From positions 1 to 26,448 of the forward strand of contig URDU01000039.1 in the NCBI GenBank assembly GCA_900546625.1: a stretch of DNA of 26,448 nucleotides, written 5' to 3'. Below the pieces are notes generated by a model that was given only the letters and a program-made list of their open reading frames with translations, was not told where the DNA came from and made no database searches. The stretch comes from an uncultured Lachnobacterium sp. (GTDB lineage: Bacteria; Bacillota; Clostridia; Lachnospirales; Lachnospiraceae). Of the stretch, positions 7,794-13,291 are shown piece after piece; the stretch's first letter is position 1; each line of letters starts with the position of its first letter. The position numbers were made by a program, and so were the translations under genes.

Positions 7794-8266
7794 GTTTTTT
7801 TAAGAATAAGTCAAAGGAAAAGGTAATCTGTTCTCCGTGCAACGGCAGAGTGGTTCCTATCACAGAGGTTCCGGATCCTACTTTTTCTGAGAAGATATTG
7901 GGAGACGGCGTAGCCGTGATTCCTTCTGAGGGCAGGTTTTATGCTCCGGCGGATGGTGAGGTGACAGCTGTATTTGACACGCTGCATGCTTTTACCATGA
8001 CGACCACTCAGGGAGTTGAGCTGCTTTTGCACATTGGTTTGGATACAGTGGTACTAAAGGGTGATCCTTTTACATCACATATTTCTGTTGGTGATCAGGT
8101 GAAGAAGGGCGACCTTTTGATGGAGGCTGACCTGGAGCAGATTAAGGCAGCAGATCTTAATACAATCACTCCGGTTTTAATTGGCAACACTGCTGATTAT
8201 AGTGAGATAAAGATGCTCAAGGAGGGTGATGTATCCGCTGGTGATGAGATTTTAAGTCTCGCGTAG
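7787..8266 (+). CDS. PTS glucose-family EIIA protein
   Basis: A soluble EIIA of the glucose/GlcNAc PTS superfamily, 159 residues. It takes phosphate from HPr and gives it to an EIIB domain. The fold is recognisable from the lipoyl-like strands, with the two conserved histidines H67 (DTLHAF) and phospho-acceptor H82 (LLHIGLDTV). The gene overlaps the nagA stop by 7 nt, with GGAAAGGAG just upstream of its ATG. Because nagE downstream encodes only EIIC and EIIB, this protein is the obvious phosphate donor for GlcNAc import. In many relatives EIIA is fused to the permease; here it is separate. It might also serve other glucose-family permeases. Confidence 0.94.
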   Translation: MLGFFKNKSKEKVICSPCNGRVVPITEVPDPTFSEKILGDGVAVIPSEGRFYAPADGEVTAVFDTLHAFTMTTTQGVELLLHIGLDTVVLKGDPFTSHISVGDQVKKGDLLMEADLEQIKAADLNTITPVLIGNTADYSEIKMLKEGDVSAGDEILSLA

Positions 8267-8285
8267 ATTTGTATAATAACAACGA

Positions 8286-8312
8286 ACTTAATTGGAGTAT
8301 CTCCAGTTTAGT
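8286..8312 (+). promoter_or_regulatory. Imperfect palindrome in the nagE leader
   Basis: ACTTAATTGGAG (8286-8297), TAT, then CTCCAGTTTAGT (8301-8312) form 12-bp arms matching at 10 positions, with a perfect inner TGGAG/CTCCA. As RNA it would fold to a short hairpin just before the nagE ribosome site. It could be an operator, an mRNA-processing or stability stem, or a translational control. A TATAAT at 8273-8278 without a clear -35 leaves an internal promoter possible. Confidence 0.4.
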
Positions 8313-8339
8313 ATATATAATGTAAAGGAGGGGAAATCT

Positions 8340-9809
8340 ATGAAATTTCTTCAAAAACTGGGTAAAGCTTTAATGCTTCCCGTAGCAGTACTTCCTATCT
8401 GTGGTATCCTCATGGGTATTGGATATTTTTTATGTCCTGCAACCATGCAGGGTGGTGACATCGAGGGAGTGCGTAATTTAATAGGTCTGTTTTTAGTTAA
8501 AGCAGGGGGCGCTTTGATTGACAACATGGCCATCCTTTTTGTAATCGGCGTTGGTGTCGGTATGTCGGAAAAGAACGACGGTACCGGCGGTATTGCAGCT
8601 TTAGCTTCATGGCTGATGATGAAAACACTCCTGTCTACAGGCTTTGTTACCACTATCATGCCATCTATCGCTGACAGCGCTACAAAGACACTTGCATTCG
8701 ATAAGATTGAAAACCCATTTATCGGAATCTTGGCCGGTATTATCGGTGCTTTGTGTTACAACAGATTTAAGGATACAAAGCTTCCTGACTGGCTGTCATT
8801 CTTCAGTGGCAAGCGTTGCGTAGCAATTGTCGCAGGTGTTGTTTCAATCCTTGTATCTGTAGTATTACTGTTTGTATGGCCATTACTTTTCGGTGCTCTT
8901 GTAGCTATCGGTAAAGCAATCGTTGGTTTTGATGTAGTCGGCGCAGGTATCTATGCATTCTTGAACCGTCTGTTAATCCCTACAGGATTACACCACGCAT
9001 TAAACAATGTATTCTGGTTCGATACTATCGGACTTGGAGACCTCAAACATTTCTGGGCAGGCGAGACATCAAAGGATGTTTCATGGAGCCTCGGAATGTA
9101 CATGTCAGGTTTCTTCCCATGTATGATGTTTGGTATTCCTGGTGCAGCACTTGCTATGGTTAAGTGTGCAAAGCCTGCTAAGAAAAAGGTTGCCATCGGT
9201 ATCCTTGCTTCTGCAGCTATCTGTGCATTTATCTGTGGTGTTACAGAGCCTTTTGAGTTTGCATTTATGTTCCTTGCTCCTGGTCTCTATGTGATTTATG
9301 CTTTACTTTATGGTATTTTCACAATGGTTACAGTAGCTCTTGGATTTAGAGCAGGCTTCTCATTCTCAGCTGGCGCGATGGATTTATTATTCTCATCTTC
9401 ACTTCCGGCTGCAGCAAAGACATGGCTCATCATTCCTCTTGGAATCGCAGCTTTTATCGTATTCTACATCGTATTCTATTTCGCTATCAAGAAATGGAAT
9501 CTTAAGACCCCTGGTAGAGAGGACGATGATGTTGAGGAAGAGAAGAAGGCAGTGCTTTCTAACAATGACTACACAGCAGTTGCAAAGACTATTCTTGAGG
9601 GCTGCGGTGGCAAAGACAATATTGCAAGCATTGACAACTGCATCACAAGACTCAGACTTGAGGTTAAGGATATTACTCAGGTTGATGACAAGAAGATTAA
9701 ATCTGCAGGTGTTGCAGGCGTTATGAAGCCTGGCAAGAATTCTGTCCAGGTTATTATCGGAACCAAGGTTCAGTTTGTTGCGGATGAGTTTTCTAAGCTT
9801 TGCGAGTAG
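8340..9809 (+). CDS. nagE: PTS N-acetylglucosamine-type EIIBC permease
   Basis: Imports and phosphorylates GlcNAc (or glucose) across the membrane. The protein is 489 residues: an EIIC domain (about 1-390) with about ten hydrophobic segments and the substrate-site sequence GVTEPFEFAFMFLAPGLY, a charged linker (about 398-410), then an EIIB domain with the phospho-cysteine motif SIDNCITRLRLEV (C434). ATG 8340 is preferred because AAAGGAGGGG (8324-8332) lies 7 nt upstream; the frame is open further left but without a ribosome site. Specificity for GlcNAc is inferred from operon context with nagA and nagB plus EIIC similarity. Phosphate would come from the EIIA encoded 73 bp upstream. Confidence 0.92.
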   Translation: MKFLQKLGKALMLPVAVLPICGILMGIGYFLCPATMQGGDIEGVRNLIGLFLVKAGGALIDNMAILFVIGVGVGMSEKNDGTGGIAALASWLMMKTLLSTGFVTTIMPSIADSATKTLAFDKIENPFIGILAGIIGALCYNRFKDTKLPDWLSFFSGKRCVAIVAGVVSILVSVVLLFVWPLLFGALVAIGKAIVGFDVVGAGIYAFLNRLLIPTGLHHALNNVFWFDTIGLGDLKHFWAGETSKDVSWSLGMYMSGFFPCMMFGIPGAALAMVKCAKPAKKKVAIGILASAAICAFICGVTEPFEFAFMFLAPGLYVIYALLYGIFTMVTVALGFRAGFSFSAGAMDLLFSSSLPAAAKTWLIIPLGIAAFIVFYIVFYFAIKKWNLKTPGREDDDVEEEKKAVLSNNDYTAVAKTILEGCGGKDNIASIDNCITRLRLEVKDITQVDDKKIKSAGVAGVMKPGKNSVQVIIGTKVQFVADEFSKLCE

Positions 9810-9876
9810 ATTTGTTCTGCAATATAGCAGTGTTGATTCACGACAGGTGATTCACATAATTTCATAATACATGATC

Positions 9877-9915
9877 AAAAGCCACAACGGGTGTTATGCC
9901 TGGGGTGGCTTTTTT
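9877..9915 (+). terminator. Rho-independent terminator of the nag operon
   Basis: AAAAGCCAC (9877-9885) pairs with GTGGCTTTT (9905-9913), and the T run continues to 9915. The loop is 19 nt. It lies 68 bp after the nagE stop. Confidence 0.8.
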
Positions 9916-9925
9916 AATTAGTTCG

Positions 9926-9946
9926 GACCGTAAGCCTCGCACGGTC
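9926..9946. repeat. Short inverted repeat
   Basis: GACCGT (9926-9931) and ACGGTC (9941-9946) form a 6-bp stem with a 9-nt loop. No T tract follows, so it is not a terminator. Function is unknown; it may belong with the larger hairpin just downstream. Confidence 0.35.
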
Positions 9947-9971
9947 GTGGTGGGAATCTGCCTAGAAGAGA

Positions 9972-10005
9972 GTTACTGGTCACACTGTTAGGGGTGAACA
10001 GTAAC
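9972..10005. repeat. Hairpin upstream of the Abi gene
   Basis: GTTACTG-g-TCAC, a 10-nt loop, then GTGA-a-CAGTAAC: two perfect stems of 7 and 4 bp separated by one symmetrical mismatch. It lies 40 bp upstream of the -35 of the Abi promoter and has no T tract. It may be an operator, a dispersed repeat or part of an untranslated RNA. Together with 9926-9946 it is the only structure seen in the gap between the nag terminator and the Abi promoter. Confidence 0.5.
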
Positions 10006-10044
10006 AATGAGATGGATAGATGGAGAGAAAGAGAGTATTTGCTG

Positions 10045-10074
10045 TTGACATTTGATGGAAATTACCATTAAAAT
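10045..10074 (+). promoter_or_regulatory. SigmaA promoter of the Abi gene
   Basis: TTGACA (10045-10050), an 18-bp spacer, then TAAAAT (10069-10074). The -35 is a consensus match. It lies about 40 bp upstream of the gene. Confidence 0.7.
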
Positions 10075-10113
10075 TATTGTTGAGAAGGTTACAGTAAAAG
10101 GAGTATGGTGTCA

Positions 10114-11088
10114 ATGAAAAAGAAACCTAAAAGTATTAATGCGCTGATGGCATATATGAGAGATGAAAAAGGATTGAGTATTTCTGGAAGTAGTGATAAG
10201 AAAAAACTTAGATATATGGGTTATTTCCATGGATATAAAGGATATCGTTTTCATAATAATCCAGCGAATACATATGTATTCAATTCCTTTGATGAGGTGC
10301 AGGCAATCTATGACTTTGATATGGCGATTAAGACAATGTTTTATCCGGAGATAATGTTTTTGGAAACTGCATTTAAAAACTATGTTTTGGAAGTTATTTT
10401 GGAAGATGCTGAAAGTAAAAGATTTGCGAATATATATGCGAAATTGTTAACGGATTACAAAGCCTATCCGATAGGTAGTAATGATTATAAAAAAGCAATT
10501 AATAAAAGAATGAATCTTAGAAATAAAGTATATAGTCTTATTTCCCGAGATTATGGTAAGAGGTTTATAGTGAATCATTATTATGACAAGGATCAGCCGC
10601 TTCCTATATGGGCAATTTTTGAATTAATTAGTCTTGGTGAATTTGGTACATTTGTAGGTTGTCTTGACCAAAATACCAGGAAAAAAATTTCTAAGAGCGT
10701 AGGCATAAAGGTTGCTTATGACCGAGATGGTAAATTGTTACCATTGATCGTATATGCCTTAAAGGATTTAAGAAATGCTGTAGCACACAATAATACGATT
10801 TTTGATGCTAGATTTAAAACGGGTAAGGTAAGCTTGAGAATTGCTAAGTGTATAAGTGCAGAGACAGGAATTAATAATATTACATTTGAGTCTATTGTTG
10901 ATTATGTGATTCTTATAAGCTTTATGATGAAACTATTAGAGTGTCAAAAGAAGAAAATTATGGCATTTATTCGTTTGTTTGAAAAGGACTGTGAAGAACT
11001 TAGGGGAAAAGTTTCTACGTCCATTTTCAACACAGTTGTGTATACAGATACCAGAACGAAGTTGAATTTATTGAAAAAGTATTTGTAG
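10114..11088 (+). CDS. Abi-family (Abi_2, AbiD/F-like) HEPN protein
   Basis: A protein of about 324 residues resembling the Abi_2 family of abortive infection proteins. Seen are the N-terminal YMRDEKGLSI and LRYMGYFHGYKGYRF segments, LPIWAIFELISLGEFG in the middle, and LRNAVAHNN near residue 220, which is the Rx4H motif of HEPN ribonucleases. From family knowledge such proteins block phage growth by cutting RNA in the infected cell; no phage link is shown here. AAAAGGAG (10096-10103) lies 10 nt before ATG 10114; GTG 10108 (4 nt) and ATG 10105 (1 nt) are less well spaced. The gene is AT-rich compared with nagE, stands alone between terminators and has its own promoter, all consistent with acquisition by transfer. 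Confidence 0.82.
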   Translation: MKKKPKSINALMAYMRDEKGLSISGSSDKKKLRYMGYFHGYKGYRFHNNPANTYVFNSFDEVQAIYDFDMAIKTMFYPEIMFLETAFKNYVLEVILEDAESKRFANIYAKLLTDYKAYPIGSNDYKKAINKRMNLRNKVYSLISRDYGKRFIVNHYYDKDQPLPIWAIFELISLGEFGTFVGCLDQNTRKKISKSVGIKVAYDRDGKLLPLIVYALKDLRNAVAHNNTIFDARFKTGKVSLRIAKCISAETGINNITFESIVDYVILISFMMKLLECQKKKIMAFIRLFEKDCEELRGKVSTSIFNTVVYTDTRTKLNLLKKYL

Positions 11089-11126
11089 AGAATTCAAAAA
11101 TATTTGTGGAAAATTCAAAAGTGCTA

Positions 11127-11155
11127 TTGCATAAAAGTTTTCATTATGGCATAAT
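11127..11155 (+). promoter_or_regulatory. Promoter of the orphan small RNA
   Basis: TTGCAT (11127-11132), a 17-bp spacer, then CATAAT (11150-11155) with an extended TGg at 11147-11149. No reading frame follows; only the structured stretch and terminator that end near 11228. Confidence 0.6.
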
Positions 11156-11161
11156 ATATTA

Positions 11162-11228
11162 CAGAATTGCGGCGGACGTCTGCGGACTATGCCTAAGGGA
11201 GTTGGATGCGTCCGGCTTCCTTTTTATT
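11162..11228 (+). ncRNA. Candidate small RNA of about 65 nt with its own terminator
   Basis: Between the promoter at 11127-11155 and a strong terminator there is no start codon with a ribosome site. The transcript would be GC-richer than the flanks. Its 3' end is a 10-bp stem, GGGAGTTGGA (11197-11206) with TCCGGCTTCC (11211-11220), counting G-U pairs, closed by a TGCG loop and followed by TTTTTATTTT. An alternative pairing, CGGACG (11173-11178) with CGTCCG (11209-11214), would break the terminator, so the RNA may switch between two folds. It could instead be a leader whose gene was lost. I do not recognise the family. Confidence 0.5.
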
Positions 11229-11230
11229 TT
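11197..11230 (+). terminator. Rho-independent terminator of the small RNA
   Basis: A 10-bp stem with a TGCG tetraloop, 11197-11206 against 11211-11220 (three G-U pairs), followed by TTTTTATTTT. It lies 108 bp after the Abi stop and could also end the Abi transcript. Confidence 0.75.
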
Positions 11231-11235
11231 ATAGA

Positions 11236-11270
11236 AAATATACATATAGGTTTTGATTGTGTGTATATTT
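11236..11270. repeat. AT-rich inverted repeat
   Basis: AAATATACA (11236-11244) and TGTATATTT (11262-11270) are perfect 9-bp inverted repeats around a 17-nt loop. No function can be assigned. Confidence 0.4.
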
Positions 11271-11344
11271 ACTAAAAAAGAAGTTCGAGAGTTGTTAGTA
11301 TCATCGAGCAATCTTAAATGATAGTTTAATAAGCTGGTATTTAT

Positions 11345-11377
11345 AAGGATTCGAGCATTTGCTCGAATCCTTTTTTT
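11345..11377 (+). terminator. Strong hairpin terminator, no gene of its own
   Basis: AAGGATTCGAGCA (11345-11357) is perfectly complementary to TGCTCGAATCCTT (11360-11372), and the T run continues to 11377. No reading frame lies between the previous terminator and this one, so it either catches read-through or ends an unseen short transcript. Confidence 0.85.
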
Positions 11378-11461
11378 AGTTTACGTGACATAGGTGCGTA
11401 CTACCGGGGAAACTCACTAACATACCAAAATAGTGGGAAATATATAGCTTTACAGCAAGGG

Positions 11462-11490
11462 TTGAAAAACAAACAAACGTTTGCTATAAT
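11462..11490 (+). promoter_or_regulatory. SigmaA promoter of the nuclease gene, with palindrome in the spacer
   Basis: TTGAAA (11462-11467), a 17-bp spacer, then TATAAT (11485-11490). The spacer holds CAAAC-aaac-GTTTG (11470-11483), a symmetrical site that differs from the Firmicute LexA box CGAAC-N4-GTTCG by one mirrored base in each arm. It also contains the shorter perfect palindrome CAAACGTTTG (11474-11483). Binding there would block the promoter. The promoter is convincing; the identity of the operator is not. Confidence 0.75.
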
Positions 11491-11603
11491 AAATGAAGCG
11501 AGGAAATAAAAGTATATTAGGTTTAGTAATTTAAGTATTCATTTAATTTATTGTGATTAGGGAAAATCCAATATCAATCGATTGATAGAAAGAGTGATTT
11601 TAT

Positions 11604-12755
11604 ATGAACATATGGCTTAAGTTAAGGAAAACAGCAGCAATTGCACTATGTGAGTTACTTGCAATTGCTACAATTTTTACAGGCTGTGCCTCCACTAATT
11701 TATCCGGCACTGAAGGTGCCGGGCATGTCGCAGGAGCTGTTGTAGCAGATGAGGATTCTTCCGGTGCTTTAGGCAGCACGGATAATGCGGATGCAGGGAA
11801 GCCGCAGGATGATCTTGTAAACAACAATACCTATGTTTCTCTCGATGCGATTCCGGCATATGATGGCAAGGCATATGTGGCTATCAATAACAATGAGCCT
11901 TTTTTTACGGACAACGATATGACTACCACTGCTTTTGAAAACTACAGTGATTTGGATTCACTTGGCAGATGTGGTGTGGCTTATGCCAATATCTGTAAGG
12001 AAATCATGCCGACTGAGAAGCGCGGCATGATAGGTATGATAAAGCCATCGGGCTGGCATACAGTGAAGTATGATGTGATAAAGGACAGATATTTATACAA
12101 TCGCTGTCATCTTATTGGCTATCAGCTTGCCGGAGAGAATGCCAATCCAAAGAACCTTATTACCGGTACAAGATACCTGAATGTGGAGGGGATGCTTCCG
12201 TTTGAGAATCTGGTAGCGGATTATGTAAACAATACAGGAAATCATGTGCTCTACAGGGTGACTCCGATGTTCTCAGGCAGCAATCTTGTTGCAAATGGTG
12301 TTCTCATAGAGGCGAAGTCGGTTGAGGACAATGGTGGCGGCATACTTTTTAATGTCTATTGCTATAATGTGCAGCCCGGAGTCGGAATAAACTATGAGAA
12401 TGGTGACAGCTGGCTGGATGGCACCACCCCACAGGAGCAGAGCGCTCAGACGGATACACCGCAGAATGAAGGCTCTCAGAGCAGCGCTGGAAGCGTGGCA
12501 GGAGCTTCGGCAGGAGAATCCGGCTCTTCAAGCAGTACAACAGGAAGTGCATCATCAGGCTCAGACAGCGTGACAGCAGAAAATAGCGTTTCGGATTCCT
12601 CAAACAGCGAGACTATGGTTCATATCACTGCAACAGGCAAGAAATATCACCGGGCGGGCTGTCGAACCTTGAAAAAAAGTGACACAGAGGTAACGCTTGA
12701 TAAAGCAAAATCCATGGGACTGTCTCCGTGTGGCATCTGCAATCCGCCACAGTAG
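11604..12755 (+). CDS. Secreted lipoprotein DNA/RNA non-specific endonuclease
   Basis: A protein of 383 residues. An N-terminal hydrophobic signal ends in FTGC (C28), a lipobox, so it should be anchored outside the membrane. Residues about 75-270 are a DNA/RNA non-specific nuclease domain: YNRCHLIGYQLAGE (H169, the place of the DRGH histidine) and NLITGTRYLNVEGM (N184, N193, metal site). A Ser/Gly-rich linker (about 275-335) leads to a C-terminal module with KYHRAGC and LSPCGIC, a probable four-ligand metal-binding fold also found at the ends of other Clostridial nucleases. Likely roles are scavenging nucleotides from extracellular DNA or DNA uptake; which one is inference. The ribosome site is weak (AAAGAG, about 16 nt upstream). 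The gene has its own promoter. Confidence 0.88.
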   Translation: MNIWLKLRKTAAIALCELLAIATIFTGCASTNLSGTEGAGHVAGAVVADEDSSGALGSTDNADAGKPQDDLVNNNTYVSLDAIPAYDGKAYVAINNNEPFFTDNDMTTTAFENYSDLDSLGRCGVAYANICKEIMPTEKRGMIGMIKPSGWHTVKYDVIKDRYLYNRCHLIGYQLAGENANPKNLITGTRYLNVEGMLPFENLVADYVNNTGNHVLYRVTPMFSGSNLVANGVLIEAKSVEDNGGGILFNVYCYNVQPGVGINYENGDSWLDGTTPQEQSAQTDTPQNEGSQSSAGSVAGASAGESGSSSSTTGSASSGSDSVTAENSVSDSSNSETMVHITATGKKYHRAGCRTLKKSDTEVTLDKAKSMGLSPCGICNPPQ

Positions 12756-12823
12756 ATGCATATTAGTGTTTGTAACCATCTACAGTAGATGTGCATTAGC
12801 ATTTGTAATCTTCACAGTAGATG
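12749..12823 (+). repeat. Short tandem repeat across the nuclease stop codon
   Basis: ACAGTAGATG occurs at 12749, 12782 and 12814, a period of 33 and 32 bp. The first two copies also share CATTAG- or TATTAG-like and TTTGTAA segments. The first copy contains the nuclease stop codon (CAG-TAG). The junction CATCTA-cag-TAGATG (12777-12791) is a small hairpin. It looks like local duplication of the gene end. Confidence 0.6.
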
Positions 12824-12907
12824 AACGTTATCTTTGCAGTGAAACCAAGTTTATTGAAGTAACTTGAAAGTAATCCGGTATATGGAAATACTGTCACAGA
12901 GTAAGGG

Positions 12908-13176
12908 CTGCAAGTTACGGCACCGTCAGGGCGCACGCATATGTTTTGATTGAGCGAATAGCGAAGCTGCTTAGATACTGTAGGATTATGCACATGAAGC
13001 GCAGAAATGACTTGCCATGGAAGGCAAGTCAAGGAGAACCGCGCCATGGAAGGCGCGTTTCGACGGTTTCGTCAGGCATAGAAGCATAAAAAAGCATAAT
13101 CCGTACAGAATCTTAGCGGCAAAGCGTAGCGAAAGCAAAACATATGCGTGCGCCCTATCGATGCCGTAGCCTGCAG
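12908..13176. repeat. Large inverted-repeat element, MITE-like or structured RNA
   Basis: The left arm from CTGCAAG (12908) to TTTTG (12948) matches the reverse complement of the right arm (13136-13176) at most of 41 positions, with a perfect core of 20 bp at 12929-12948 against 13136-13155. Weaker complementarity continues inward: TTAGATACTGTA near 12971 against the strand opposite 13102-13115, and GGATTATGC at 12983 against GCATAATCC at 13094. The centre holds three small hairpins. No reading frame of convincing quality lies inside. It occupies most of the 536-bp gap between the nuclease and hisS. It could be a non-autonomous mobile repeat or a long structured RNA; there is no obvious target-site duplication. 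Confidence 0.75.
13009..13073. repeat. Twin hairpins with identical loops, plus a third
   Basis: Hairpin 1 is GACTTGCC-ATGGAA-GGCAAGTC (13009-13030). Hairpin 2 is CGCGCC-ATGGAA-GGCGCG (13040-13057), extendable by GAA/TTC past one mismatch. Hairpin 3 is GACG-GTTT-CGTC (13062-13073). The first two share the loop and the closing CC/GG but have different lower stems, each fully complementary, so pairing itself appears to be conserved within the element. Confidence 0.7.
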
Positions 13177-13215
13177 CACGTCCTATAGCACATACAGCAA
13201 AATCCCCTGTAACCC

Positions 13216-13244
13216 TTGACGATTGCAAAACCGAAAAGTATAAT
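13216..13244 (+). promoter_or_regulatory. SigmaA promoter of hisS-aspS
   Basis: TTGACG (13216-13221), a 17-bp spacer, then TATAAT (13239-13244). The leader to hisS is only about 40 nt, too short for a T-box. Confidence 0.82.
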
Positions 13245-13291
13245 AGAATAGCTAATGAATTCAATATTTTAATATAGATGGAGGAAACCAA

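Noticed and set aside
9926..9946. Second terminator of the nag operon
   Set aside because: The stem is short and no T tract follows; the real terminator is at 9877-9915.
12749..12823. CRISPR array
   Set aside because: Only three degenerate copies, repeats are about 10 bp conserved, spacers are alike and no cas genes are nearby.
12901..13291. T-box riboswitch before hisS
   Set aside because: AAGGAGAACCGCG near 13031-13043 loosely recalls the T-box sequence, but it lies inside the inverted-repeat element, has no terminator before hisS, and the hisS promoter is downstream of it, leaving only about 40 nt of leader.
12986..13291. Leftward reading frame of about 100 codons over the inverted-repeat element
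   Set aside because: It has no ribosome site or recognisable protein features and arises from the repeat; the same holds for 12796-13047.
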